From Saprospiraceae bacterium (GTDB lineage Bacteria; Bacteroidota; Bacteroidia; Chitinophagales; Saprospiraceae): 64,000 bases of DNA. The stretch spans positions 190,812-254,811 of the forward strand of contig JADJLN010000007.1 in assembly GCA_016710115.1 (NCBI GenBank). The letters run 5' to 3'. Of this stretch, positions 34,304 to 43,083 are shown in pieces. Numbering within the stretch: the first letter of the stretch is position 1; each line of letters opens with the position of its first letter. The notes under the pieces are model-generated. The model made no database searches. It saw only the letters and a list, made by a program, of their open reading frames with translations, and had not been told where the DNA came from. A program made the position numbers and the translations under genes.

Positions 34304-35419
34304 CCCTGGATGACTTCCTGTATGGTACTGTTGTCGACAAGAAAGGTACGGAATGATTGACCCAATGAAGCAACTACTTCGGGTACTCTCCGAGCGTCCG
34401 TATCTGTAATGAAGACCTGGCTGACCTTTTGCTCGACCAGGAAATTCAAAAGCGCTTCAACCCGTTGCTGATCCAGTTTGTCAAAAATATCATCCAGTAA
34501 GAGGAGGGGTTTGCGGCCCGTTTTTCGAGTTGAATATTGGTATTGGGCCAGTTTTAATGCAAACACGTAGGATTTCAACTGGCCTTGTGAACTGAAACGC
34601 CTTGCAGGAAACCCGTCGAGTGCCAGGTTGATTTCATCCCGGTGCAACCCGGCCGTAGTCCGGCCCGCACGGGTATCCTGAGCATGAGCTGACTTCATCA
34701 ACTCAGCCCATGAAGCTTCAGCCAGGGCATACGAATATTCCGCCCCGGGTTGCTCTGCTGAACGACTGATCGCCTGGTAGTTCCTTGTTGTCAGAGCCAT
34801 CAATTCCCGCACAAACTCAACCCTGGAAGGGCTGATATATTCCGCGGCGACACCCATCTGAGAATCCAGTGCTTGAAGTATGCCCATGTCCACCCGTTCA
34901 CCCTGCATGACCTTCTTGAGGTAAGCATTTCGCTGCAGTAAAAGTCTGTTATAGGCACTGAGATGGTTGAGGTATTGCGGATCAACCTGACATAGTGTTT
35001 GATCCATGAACTTTCTTCTGGACTCACTTGGTCCGGTGATAATATCCGTATCGTTGGGAGCAACAAGAACGACGGGCAACTGTCCGATATGTTCGCCCGT
35101 GGTCGGATATACTTTTTTATCCTTTTCGAATTCCTTTTATTCCCTGGCTGCACTTTGGCCGTAAACACAATTGGCTTTCCATCCTGCTTTACGTTTACTT
35201 CGAGCCGAAAAAATCATCCCCATGTCGGACCAGTTCGTGGTCCCGCAACGAAAAATAACTGCGACACAGTCCCAGATAATGCAGTGCATCCAGCACATTA
35301 GTCTTGCCCATGCCATTGCGGCCAACGATGACCTGAAATCCGGGACCGAAGGCGAAACTACACTCCTGGTAGCTCTTGAACTGGACAATAGTCAATGACT
35401 GAACTTCAGGGGATGACAT
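34300..35419 (-). CDS. recF: DNA replication and repair protein RecF
   Basis: RecF is an SMC-like ATPase that helps load RecA at gapped DNA. The N-terminus (ATG at 35419) has LTIVQFKSYQECSFAFGPGF and Walker A VGRNGMGKTN. The C-terminal part has the signature FSSQGQLKSYVFALKLAQY and Walker B LLLLDDIFDKLDQQR. Two single-base breaks, near 35200 and 35105, place the middle (VFTAKVQPGNKRNSKRIKK) in another frame; all three parts align in order to the RecF family, total ~372 residues. The DUF721 gene follows. The PDH E1-alpha gene is divergent, with a ~105-nt shared upstream region. Confidence 0.9.
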
Positions 35420-35473
35420 GGCGATTGACCTTTGACTCCGGGGGTGAAATAATCCCACCCGCCGGGAATCGGT

Positions 35474-35505
35474 TTGCCGGTAAGGCGGATATGAATGTAT
35501 CTTTA
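35474..35505 (+). promoter_or_regulatory. Possible promoter for the PDH E1-alpha gene
   Basis: TTG at 35474-35476 and TATCTTTA at 35498-35505 (7 of 8 to TAnnTTTG) are 21 nt apart. The site lies 18 nt upstream of the ATG at 35524 and so favours that start over the ATG at 35491. Confidence 0.4.
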
Positions 35506-35523
35506 CATCACAAAAGTAGTGCG

Positions 35524-36558
35524 ATGACTCAGGTTCTTAGCAAACCAACATCTTCAAAGGGAAAAAAGAATACGGAATACAGCAAGGCAATGTACCTCGA
35601 CTGGTTTGAGACCATGTTTCGAATTCGGAAATTCGAGGAACGTACCCTGATGGCTTACGGCCAGCAAAAGATCCGTGGATTCTGTCATGTGTATATCGGT
35701 CAGGAAGCCATTGCAGCGGGTATGACCAGTGCACTGCGCAAGGAAGATGCGATTGCTACAGCATACCGACAGCACGGTACTGCGATCTCCCGCGGCTTGT
35801 CGACCAAGGAATGTATGGCTGAACTGTTTGGGAAAGCCACTGGTTGCGTTAAAGGGAAAGGCGGATCAATGCACTTCTTTTCCCGTGAACACAAGTTCTT
35901 TGGTGGAAACGGAATTGTAGGTGCCCAGATCCCGATCGGTACCGGAATTGCATTTGCAGAAAAATATAAAGGAACCGACAACCTGTGTGTGACCATGTTC
36001 GGCGATGGTGCAGCTCGCCAGGGGAGCACTTTATGAAGCCTTCAATATGGCCATGACCTGGAAACTGCCGGTCCTGTATATCTGTGAAAATAACCAGTAT
36101 GCCATGGGCACCTCTGTCGAACGAACCAGCAATGTCAAGGATCTGGTTCAGCTTGGTGCTTCCTTCGAAATGCCTCGCGAATCCGTTGACGGGATGCGTC
36201 CGGAATCTGTGCATGAGGCCATCCAGCGTGCAGCCGAACATATTCGTTCAGGCAAGGGGCCCTATTACCTGGAGATCAAAACCTATCGGTACAAGGGGCA
36301 TTCAGTGTCCGACCCGGCAACCTATCGGAGCAAGGAAGAACTGAAGACCTACATGGATATGGATCCTGTCAAATCACTGGAGTCCAGGTTAGTATCTGAA
36401 AAGATTGCATCAACTAAAGAAGTCGAACAGATCAAGGACAGGATCAAAGCCGAAATCGATGAAGCCATTGCTTTTGCGGAGGCCTCCCCTATCCCGATCC
36501 TGCTGAACTGTGGACGGATAATTATGCGGAGCCGAATTATCCGTTTATCATGGATTAG
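35524..36558 (+). CDS. pdhA: Pyruvate dehydrogenase E1 component, alpha subunit
   Basis: This is the thiamine-diphosphate subunit of the 2-oxo acid dehydrogenase complex, about 344 residues, which decarboxylates pyruvate. MFRIRKFEERTLMAYGQQKI and GFCHVYIGQEAIAAGM are the family start. KGKGGSMHFFSREHKFFGGN and the ThDP motif GDGAARQG...ICENN follow, then YRYKGHSVSDPATYR, the phosphorylation-loop region. An extra G near 36018 breaks the frame inside the ThDP motif, and a second break near 36492 hides the end, which rejoins as YPDPAELWTDNYAEPNYPF and stops at 36558. The E1-beta partner is not adjacent, so it must lie elsewhere; a split arrangement is common in Bacteroidota. A close 2-oxoacid relative cannot be excluded. 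Confidence 0.9.
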
Positions 36559-36691
36559 GGCTTCTGCATGAATCACTGAAACCTTTCTCCAAGCAGCACG
36601 TATATCACTGGAAGTAATTGGACATCAGGCAGGCATGGATGGAAAATATCCCTTACCTTTGCGCCTGATTTTTTAACCCCATTTTTGACCT

Positions 36692-37396
36692 ATGGCTGCA
36701 CAACGCAGAAAAAAAGAGATCCAGGACGAGACGCTGATTGACCTTTCACAGGCGAAAGTCACCGCAGAACATTTTCTGGAGCGCAATTCAAAATTGCTGA
36801 TTGGTGTTCTGGCCGGCCTCGTTATCGTTGTCGGAGGTTACCTCTTCTACAAATACATGATCATCGAGCCTCGACAGAAGGAGGCCGTTGAACAGATGTT
36901 TCAGGCACAGATCCAGTTTGAAAAAGATTCATTTGACCTTGCGCTGAACAATCCAGGCGGCGGATATGCCGGTTTCCTGGAAATCATTGATCAATACGGC
37001 GGTACACCTGCTGCCAATACGGCCAATTATTATGCAGGCATCTGTTACCTCAACATGGGCAACTTTGAGGAAGCTATCCGTTACCTGGATGCTTTCAGTC
37101 CGAAAGATGAGACCACCAAAGCCATGAAACAAGGCGCTTTGGGTGACGCCTATGCGGAACAGAATGATCTGGATAAGGCACTTGCACAATACAACAAAGC
37201 AGCGGATGTCGGAAACAACAGTCTGATCACACCCTACTATCTGATGAAGGTGGGTCAACTGAATGAGTCGCAAAGCAAGTTTGCTGATGCCCGTAAAGCA
37301 TACGAACGGATTCGCGACGAATTTCCCAACACTGAGGAAGGCGCTGACATAGAAAAGTATCTGATCCGTCTGGAATCTCTCGAGGCCAGCAACTGA
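36692..37396 (+). CDS. Membrane-anchored tetratricopeptide repeat protein
   Basis: This is a 234-residue protein with a short cytoplasmic N-terminus, one membrane helix (LLIGVLAGLVIVVGGYLFYK, residues ~36-55) and several TPR units (ANYYAGICYLNMGNFEEAIR, ALGDAYAEQNDLDKALAQYN, FADARKAYERIRDEFPN). The layout resembles YfgM/YbgF-type periplasmic TPR proteins; the exact function is unknown. A strong terminator follows at 37422, separating it from ribH. Confidence 0.85.
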   Translation: MAAQRRKKEIQDETLIDLSQAKVTAEHFLERNSKLLIGVLAGLVIVVGGYLFYKYMIIEPRQKEAVEQMFQAQIQFEKDSFDLALNNPGGGYAGFLEIIDQYGGTPAANTANYYAGICYLNMGNFEEAIRYLDAFSPKDETTKAMKQGALGDAYAEQNDLDKALAQYNKAADVGNNSLITPYYLMKVGQLNESQSKFADARKAYERIRDEFPNTEEGADIEKYLIRLESLEASN

Positions 37397-37421
37397 TCCT
37401 GATCAATTCAGAAAAGAATAG

Positions 37422-37460
37422 AAAGGCGACTCCGCAAGGTGTCGCCTTTTTCTTTTCTTT
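37422..37460 (+). terminator. Terminator between the TPR gene and ribH
   Basis: The stem AAAGGCGAC / GTCGCCTTT (37422-37430 and 37441-37449) with a 10-nt loop is followed by TTTCTTTTCTTT. Confidence 0.85.
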
Positions 37461-37481
37461 GTTGAGTCCAGCTACACAACT

Positions 37482-38015
37482 ATGTCCTCTTCCCGCAAAT
37501 CTCTATCTGATCCTGGTTCATCATCGATTCCGAATGCCCACAAATTCAGATTCGGCCTCGTCGTCTCCAGATGGCATGAAGATATTACGGGCCCGATGGC
37601 CCAGGCCGCTTTTGATACTCTTTTGCAATATGGAGCAATGGATGAAGCAATCAATCGTATAGATGTCCCAGGAACATTTGAATTACCAATGGGTGCTCGA
37701 CTGCTCAATTCACGAACCAAACTGGATGCCATTATCTGCATCGGTTGTGTGATCAAAGGCGAAACAGCACACAATGAATATATCAACCAGGCTGTCGCCA
37801 ACGGGCTGATCCAGTTCAGTCTGATGTCTGGTGTCCCCGCTGTGTTTGGTGTACTGACTCCGAACACGCTTGAACAAGCCCTGGATCGGGCTGGTGGAAA
37901 ACACGGCAACAAGGGCGTCGAGGCTGCCTTAACGGCAATTCAGATGGCGCTCTTGAAACAAGGAAGTCGCGATACAGGCACCTCCATCGGTTTTGGTCAG
38001 CCAAATCAGTCGTAA
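37482..38015 (+). CDS. ribH: 6,7-dimethyl-8-ribityllumazine synthase
   Basis: RibH condenses 5-amino-6-ribitylamino-uracil with dihydroxybutanone phosphate in the penultimate step of riboflavin synthesis. The 177-residue sequence shows FGLVVSRWHEDIT, the substrate motif VPGTFELPMGARLL, CIGCVIKGETAHNEYINQAV with the catalytic His, and FGVLTPNTLEQALDRAGG. The C-terminal extension is slightly longer than usual. The frame is intact. No FMN riboswitch is visible upstream, only the terminator of the TPR gene. The stop overlaps the start of the MBL-fold gene (TAATG). Confidence 0.95.
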   Translation: MSSSRKSLSDPGSSSIPNAHKFRFGLVVSRWHEDITGPMAQAAFDTLLQYGAMDEAINRIDVPGTFELPMGARLLNSRTKLDAIICIGCVIKGETAHNEYINQAVANGLIQFSLMSGVPAVFGVLTPNTLEQALDRAGGKHGNKGVEAALTAIQMALLKQGSRDTGTSIGFGQPNQS

Positions 38016-38862
38016 TGCAGATCCAAACCATTCGGACTGGATTTCTCAAACTGGACGGTGGCGCCATGTTTGGCGTTGTACCCAAATCCATGTGGCAGGA
38101 ACTCAATCCTCCTGACGAAACGAATTTGTGTACCTGGTGTATGCGGGTCCTGCTGATCAAGTCCACGGACCGCACCATTCTGATCGACACAGGCGTCGGG
38201 GAAAAACAGGACGCCCGATTTCAGTCCTTTTTTCATCCAACCCATCAGGACCTGTTTTTACAGGAACTTCTATTGGCCGGTGTTGCCCCCGAAGAGGTGA
38301 CAGACGTCCTTCTTCCCCACCTTCATTTTGGTCATGTCGGTGGCGCGATCAGCCCGACAAAGACGGGCAAGCTGTCCCAACATTTCCGAATGCCACATAC
38401 TGGACAAGTCAACGGCATTGGGATTGGGCGACGCACCCCAACCCCAGAGAGAGAGCATCTTTTTTACCCGAAAACATCCTGCCCCTGCAGGAATGGGGCC
38501 TCTTGCAGTTCGCCGACACCGGCCCTCGGACAGAATGGCTTGACGGTATCCTTCTGAACGCCGTATACGGCCATACGGAATCGATGTTTATACCGATCAT
38601 ACCGGGTACCTCGAGGCCAGTCATCTATTGCGCTGACCTGATTCCCAGTTTTCATCACCTGGGACTTCCCTATGTTATGGCCTATGATGTCAGACCTCTG
38701 GAAACCATGCAGGAAAAACAAGAAATATTGACCTGGGCATTCGATCATCACGCGGTGCTGGTCTTCGAGCATGACCCCCATATCGAGGCATGCACGCTGA
38801 CCCGGGATTCCCGCGGTCGGATTGTGCCTGATCAGCATGGCCCGCTTGCTTCATTTCTATGA
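38015..38862 (+). CDS. MBL-fold metallo-hydrolase with altered metal motif
   Basis: This is a ~282-residue metallo-beta-lactamase-fold protein. TILIDTGVGEKQ and LLPHLHFGHVGGAIS form the first metal site, GHTESMFIP the next, and YCADLIPSFHHLGLPYVMAY with VFEHDPHIEACTL the C-terminal part. The usual HxHxDH motif reads HLHFGH, so the metal-binding Asp is Gly. That would cripple a di-metal site unless it is a read error (GAT to GGT), which is plausible in this error-rich sequence. A frameshift near 38365 joins KTGK to VPTFPNATYWTSQR in the next frame. The gene overlaps ribH at its start and the PLP enzyme at its end, indicating one operon. The substrate is unknown. Confidence 0.82.
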
Positions 38863-40028
38863 TGGACCTCTCCTATATTCTCAACCACCTTGGCGAAGAT
38901 CGCGACCAGTACTTCGGTGCGGTTGCACCACCGATCATCCAAACCAGCAACTTCGCACTGCCATCCGTCGCACACCTTCGGGATGCCATGGTGAGCGAGC
39001 TCGATCATCATTTGTATTCGCGGGGCAACAACCCGACCGTAGAGATTCTGAGAAAAAAGATGGCCGCTCTCGAACAGACCGAAGACGCGCTGATCCTGTC
39101 GAGCGGTGCCGCCGCCATGGCCACAGCCGTGATCGGACTTGTCGAAAAAGGTGACCATATCGTCTGTGTGCAACATCCGTATTCCTGGACCCGGCATCTA
39201 CTTGACCAGTTTCTCCCTCGCTTCGGTGTTACGGCAACGTTCGTAGATGGATCCAAAATGGACGAGATCGCTGCGGCCATTCAGCCGAATTCCCGAATCC
39301 TGTTTCTGGAAAGTCCGAACACAATGACCTTCGGCATTCAGGATTTGCAGGCTTGCGCTATACTGGCTCGTCAACACGGGCTGATTTCCTGCATTGACAA
39401 TTCATCGGCTTCTCCCATCTTTCAGCAACCAGCTCGTTGGGGGATCGACCTGGTGATGCATTCCGCCACAAAATATATCAACGGGCATAGTGATGTCGTC
39501 GCCGGCGTCATCTGCGGTTCAAAGACGTTGATCCGACAGATCTTCGACCGGGCCTATATGGTTCTCGGGCCCATCCTTTCCCCGGGGGATGCCGCCATGA
39601 TCTTACGTGGGTTGCGCACATTACCTATTCGTTTAGCCCGATCGCAGGAAAGCAGCTGTCTGATCGCTTCCCGCTTAGAACAACACCCTGCGGTGTTGAG
39701 CGTCATTCATCCATGGCTGGACAGTTTCCCTCAGAAGGAACTGGTCCGTCTCCAGATGGCCGGAAGTGGCGGGTTGTTTTCATTCCTGCTGCAAACCACA
39801 GAACCGGATCATATCTTTCGATTTGTCGAATCGCTGAAGATGTTTCTGCTTGCGGTTTCCTGGGGTGGCCACGAAAGCCTGGTCTTTCCAATAGCTGCCG
39901 TGCACAACCTGCCTGGCAAACCGGCTCCTCCCTACCCGATCAATCTGGTCCGGTTGTATATTGGATTGGAAGATCCAGACGAATTGTGGCGAGATCTGGA
40001 AAACGCTCTGTCAACTATCCCATCCTGA
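38859..40028 (+). CDS. Cys/Met metabolism PLP-dependent enzyme (cystathionine gamma-synthase/lyase family)
   Basis: This 389-residue enzyme belongs to the trans-sulfuration PLP family. YSRGNNPTVEILRKKMAALE, LSSGAAAMATAVIGLVEKGD and the lysine motif HSATKYINGHSDVVAGVI, where Lys binds PLP, are typical, as is LGPILSPGDAAMILRGLRTL. The sequence cannot separate cystathionine gamma-synthase, cystathionine lyase, O-acetylhomoserine sulfhydrylase or methionine gamma-lyase. The ATG overlaps the MBL stop (ATGA), so the pair is co-translated. The frame is intact. Confidence 0.9.
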   Translation: MMDLSYILNHLGEDRDQYFGAVAPPIIQTSNFALPSVAHLRDAMVSELDHHLYSRGNNPTVEILRKKMAALEQTEDALILSSGAAAMATAVIGLVEKGDHIVCVQHPYSWTRHLLDQFLPRFGVTATFVDGSKMDEIAAAIQPNSRILFLESPNTMTFGIQDLQACAILARQHGLISCIDNSSASPIFQQPARWGIDLVMHSATKYINGHSDVVAGVICGSKTLIRQIFDRAYMVLGPILSPGDAAMILRGLRTLPIRLARSQESSCLIASRLEQHPAVLSVIHPWLDSFPQKELVRLQMAGSGGLFSFLLQTTEPDHIFRFVESLKMFLLAVSWGGHESLVFPIAAVHNLPGKPAPPYPINLVRLYIGLEDPDELWRDLENALSTIPS

Positions 40029-40055
40029 ACTAATCCTGGGATATAGGATCAAGAA

Positions 40056-40535
40056 TCAGTACCCTCTTTTGCGGCTTTTCAACCTGGGTTGATCCCACTC
40101 TTCTTTTTGTGCAAAATCGACAATATTGCGCATGAAATTGATAATGGAAATAAAAACCAGGTAACAGAATGTCACTACGATGTACATCCATTTGAAGGAG
40201 CCCACCTCCGTAAAGAACCTTCCGGTCAGCAGCCAGGCCAGGAGAATGCCCAATCCACCCAATCCAAGGTAGGCGATGATCGACCGTCGCCAGTATCGTT
40301 CAGCCTGAACTGAGGCGAGACAGAAAATGCTGTTGAAAACTGAGAAAAGAAGTAAAAATGCCAATGCGACAATCCAGGGCAGCCGATCGCCAAATCCATG
40401 TGGTCCCAAAGTGGACATCAGACGGGATGCCAACAGAAAGATAATCATCATTCCACCCGCCACAGCAGCCTGAAGGAACGGGTGATGCGCATTTCCTAAG
40501 AAGGTCGTTTTCGGAGACGTGGTTGGAGTTTCCAT
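40056..40535 (-). CDS. Four-helix integral membrane protein, unknown function
   Basis: This 159-residue protein has four hydrophobic segments (AAVAGGMMIIFLLASRLM, LPWIVALAFLLLFSVF, IIAYLGLGGLGILLAWLL and WMYIVVTFCYLVFISIINFM) and a basic C-terminus. I do not recognise the family. It starts 16 nt after the rimO stop and is probably in the rimO operon. The frame is intact. Confidence 0.75.
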   Translation of the reverse strand: METPTTSPKTTFLGNAHHPFLQAAVAGGMMIIFLLASRLMSTLGPHGFGDRLPWIVALAFLLLFSVFNSIFCLASVQAERYWRRSIIAYLGLGGLGILLAWLLTGRFFTEVGSFKWMYIVVTFCYLVFISIINFMRNIVDFAQKEEWDQPRLKSRKRGY

Positions 40536-40551
40536 TGGCAGTCGGGTTCAA

Positions 40552-41865
40552 TTACATAACGGGCACACCATAGACATCGTACTCTGTTGCCTCAGTGATC
40601 TTCACCTGTACAAAGTCACCAGTACGCAAATAACCCAGGCTGGCATCGATGATGACTTCATTATCCACCTCTGGTGAGTCGCCTGTGGAGCGGCCATAAT
40701 AGAATCCGCTTTCCATTCTGTCGATCAACACCTGCTCTACCTGATCCACCCGCATCTGGTTTTTTTCCAGTGAGATCTCCCGCTGGATTTCCATGATCCG
40801 GTTGGCCCGTTCCGTTTTGATTTCCGGGGGAACATCATCTGTGAGGTCGTAGGCTCTGGTATCTTCTTCGTGACTGTACTGAAATACACCAACCCGCTCG
40901 AATCGCATTCTGCGGACAAAATCACAGAGCACTTCAAACTCCTCTTCCGTCTCCCCGGGAAACCCGACGAGCAAGGTAGTCCGAATGACGATACCCGGAA
41001 CAATTCGCCTGGCCTCAGCGACCAGTGTTTCCGTCTCTGATCGGGTAATTTGCCGGCGCATGCGTTCCAGGACACCATCATCCGCATGCTGAAGTGGCAT
41101 GTCGAGATAGTTGCACACTTTGGGAATTTCGGCCATCGTTTCGAGGATATCCAGCGGAAACTTGCTCGGATAAGCATAATGCAAGCGGATCCATTCGATC
41201 CCATCCACCTCAGCCAGGGCACGCATCAGGTCAGCCAGCCGTCTTTCTTTATACAGATCCAGTCCATAATAGGTCAGTTCCTGGGCAATCAGCATGATCT
41301 CCCGGACTCCCTGCCTGGCCAATGAGCGGGCCTCAACGACCAGGTCCTCAATGGATCGGGAGATGTGTTTGCCACGCATCAGGGGGATTGCACAAAAGGA
41401 GCAGGTCCGATTGCATCCCTCTGAAATTTTCAGGTAGGCATAATGCATGGGTGTTGTGATCTTCCGTTCACCCAGTAACTCATGCCTGTAATCCACATTG
41501 AATCGGGCCAGCAGGCCGGGAAGGTCCATCGTGCCAAACCAGGCATCTACCTCGGGGATCTCCAGAGTAAGGTCATCCTTGTATCGTTGCGACAAACATC
41601 CGGTTACGTACAGTTTGTTTATCTCCTTCCGGGTTTTGGCGGCTGCATAATGCAAGATCGTATTGACAGACTCCTCCTTTGCCAGATCAATAAAACCACA
41701 GGTATTCACAATGACCACATCTGCATCATTTGTATCATCTTCGTGGGTCACCGGAATATCATTCGCCTTTAATTGGGTCATGATATTCTCAGAGTCCACC
41801 AGGTTTTTCGAACACCCCAGTGTGATCAGATGAACACGCTCCTTTCGGATTGTCTTGGCCTTCAA
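40552..41865 (-). CDS. rimO: Ribosomal protein S12 methylthiotransferase RimO
   Basis: RimO is a radical-SAM enzyme that methylthiolates an Asp of ribosomal protein S12. The 437-residue sequence has the N-terminal MTTase domain (LITLGCSKNLVDSENIM, VIVNTCGFI, VTGCLSQRY) with three cluster Cys, and the radical-SAM motif SEGCNRTCSFCAIPLMRG. A C-terminal TRAM domain includes RSTGDSPEVDNEVIIDA. The SKNxVDSE signature separates RimO from MiaB. The frame is intact. Its promoter abuts that of the divergent beta-barrel gene. Confidence 0.96.
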   Translation of the reverse strand: MKAKTIRKERVHLITLGCSKNLVDSENIMTQLKANDIPVTHEDDTNDADVVIVNTCGFIDLAKEESVNTILHYAAAKTRKEINKLYVTGCLSQRYKDDLTLEIPEVDAWFGTMDLPGLLARFNVDYRHELLGERKITTPMHYAYLKISEGCNRTCSFCAIPLMRGKHISRSIEDLVVEARSLARQGVREIMLIAQELTYYGLDLYKERRLADLMRALAEVDGIEWIRLHYAYPSKFPLDILETMAEIPKVCNYLDMPLQHADDGVLERMRRQITRSETETLVAEARRIVPGIVIRTTLLVGFPGETEEEFEVLCDFVRRMRFERVGVFQYSHEEDTRAYDLTDDVPPEIKTERANRIMEIQREISLEKNQMRVDQVEQVLIDRMESGFYYGRSTGDSPEVDNEVIIDASLGYLRTGDFVQVKITEATEYDVYGVPVM

Positions 41866-41879
41866 ATGAAATATTTTTG
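41850..41879 (+). promoter_or_regulatory. Promoter for the outer-membrane beta-barrel gene
   Basis: TTG at 41850-41852, a 19-nt spacer, and TATTTTTG at 41872-41879 match the Bacteroidota consensus exactly. The predicted transcript starts just before the ATG at 41899. Confidence 0.6.
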
Positions 41880-41907
41880 CAAATTTAGCGAATCGCTTAT
41901 GGAACCA
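41880..41907 (-). promoter_or_regulatory. Promoter for rimO
   Basis: Read on the minus strand: TG at 41907-41906, an 18-nt spacer, and an exact TAAATTTG at 41887-41880, 15 nt upstream of the rimO ATG. It lies back to back with the plus-strand -7 box at 41872-41879. Confidence 0.55.
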
Positions 41908-42561
41908 GTCATCTCACCTCCTCCCCTTTCAGCTGTCCGCACAATATCGGGCATCATGATCCTGCTGCTTGGACTTCTTCCAGGGAATGCATATGCACAA
42001 CTTGGCGCCCAGTTCCAATACAGATTACCTCTTTCACTTGCCGAATCCGGAGATCTGGCCGATCCGCTTATCCAATCGGGGTGGAGTGCCGGCGTTGTCT
42101 ATTCGCTGCGACAGCAAGGCATCCGGATTGAATGGATACCTGGTGTGCATTATTTCCAAACTTCTGCTGAACGTCAATCCGGAGGCCAACAGTCCGGACA
42201 GGGAGTACAGGGAACAATCGACTTTCGCGCCTACCCTATGGACCTGTATGGCGACTGTATGTGTCCGACATTTTCCCGAAAAGGGCAGGTCATCCAGAAA
42301 GGTTTCTTTATCGAAGCCGGTGCAGGCGGGTATTACCATACATTGGAGGCAACCGTTGAAAAAACATCAGGCGGCAGCTTTCTTGCCCGCATTGGTGCCG
42401 GTGTGGATATCGGTCTTTCCCGGCGATTGACCATCACTCCTGGTGCACGAATCCAATATGAAGACCGCCTTCATTTTTGGGGTGCAAATGCTCACCAAAT
42501 TCAGGCACGCCCGCTGTGGGTCTACCCTTATTTACAGATCATGACCTATTTTGACAATTAG
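41899..42561 (+). CDS. Predicted outer-membrane beta-barrel protein
   Basis: This ~220-residue protein begins with a signal-like segment (MEPVISPPPLSAVRTISGIM, then ILLLGLLPGNAYA). Alternating hydrophobic strands follow, such as GFFIEAGAGGYYHTLEATVE, LARIGAGVDIGLSRRLTITP and LWVYPYLQIMTYF, typical of small outer-membrane barrels. I do not recognise the family. I chose the ATG at 41899 because the promoter box at 41872-41879 would overlap transcription from the earlier ATG at 41866. The gene converges on the TrmH-family gene. Confidence 0.72.
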   Translation: MEPVISPPPLSAVRTISGIMILLLGLLPGNAYAQLGAQFQYRLPLSLAESGDLADPLIQSGWSAGVVYSLRQQGIRIEWIPGVHYFQTSAERQSGGQQSGQGVQGTIDFRAYPMDLYGDCMCPTFSRKGQVIQKGFFIEAGAGGYYHTLEATVEKTSGGSFLARIGAGVDIGLSRRLTITPGARIQYEDRLHFWGANAHQIQARPLWVYPYLQIMTYFDN

Positions 42562-42569
42562 GTCAGTTG

Positions 42570-43083
42570 TTACCGGATCAATTCCCACAATGCGATGCCG
42601 GTAGCCACAGATACATTCAAACTGTGTTTGGTACCGAATTGTGGAATTTCGATATACCCGTCCAGGCAGGACAATAGTTCTTCAGACAACCCCTTCACCT
42701 CATTCCCTGCAATGATGGCAATCTGAGTCTTTCCATCCCACTTCCAGTCCTGAAGGCGCACAGATTCGGTCGTCTGTTCCAGTCCAATGCATTGTACTTG
42801 TTGCTGTTGCAACTGGTCAACAAGGTCCACAATCTGTTCATGGTAAGACCAGCGAACAGTCTCTGTTGCACCAAGCGCTGTTTTGAAAATTTCCCGATGC
42901 GGTGGATGAGCTGAAATACCACACAAATAGATGTGCTGAATGCGAAACGCATCACCCGTCCGAAAAATGGAGCCGATATTCAACGCACTTCGAATATTGT
43001 CACAAATGACAGAAACCGGCCATGGGGCCTGGTTTCGTGTAGCAGTGCTTTTCCTCCAGGCTCTCCATACTGAGTTTACTCAC
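42570..43083 (-). CDS. TrmH/SpoU family RNA 2'-O-methyltransferase
   Basis: This ~170-residue SPOUT methyltransferase shows motif 1 NIGSIFRTGDAF, motif 2 IAIIAGNEVKGLS and motif 3 YIEIPQFGTKHSLNVSVATG, which form the SAM-binding knot. The N-terminus (LSMESLEEKHCYTKPGPMA) is in another frame; a single-base break near 43015 rejoins it to VSVICDNIRSALNIGS. The start is taken as GTG at 43083, overlapping the stop of the GT39-like gene; an ATG 15 nt further in is an alternative. The target, tRNA or rRNA, is not evident. Confidence 0.85.

Noticed and set aside
36010..36030. Programmed frameshift in the PDH E1-alpha gene.
   Set aside because: The break is one extra G in a G-run inside the thiamine diphosphate motif, with no slippery heptamer or hairpin; a homopolymer read error is simpler.
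37397..37481. FMN riboswitch before ribH.
   Set aside because: Only 85 nt are available and they hold the terminator of the preceding gene; no conserved riboswitch core is visible.
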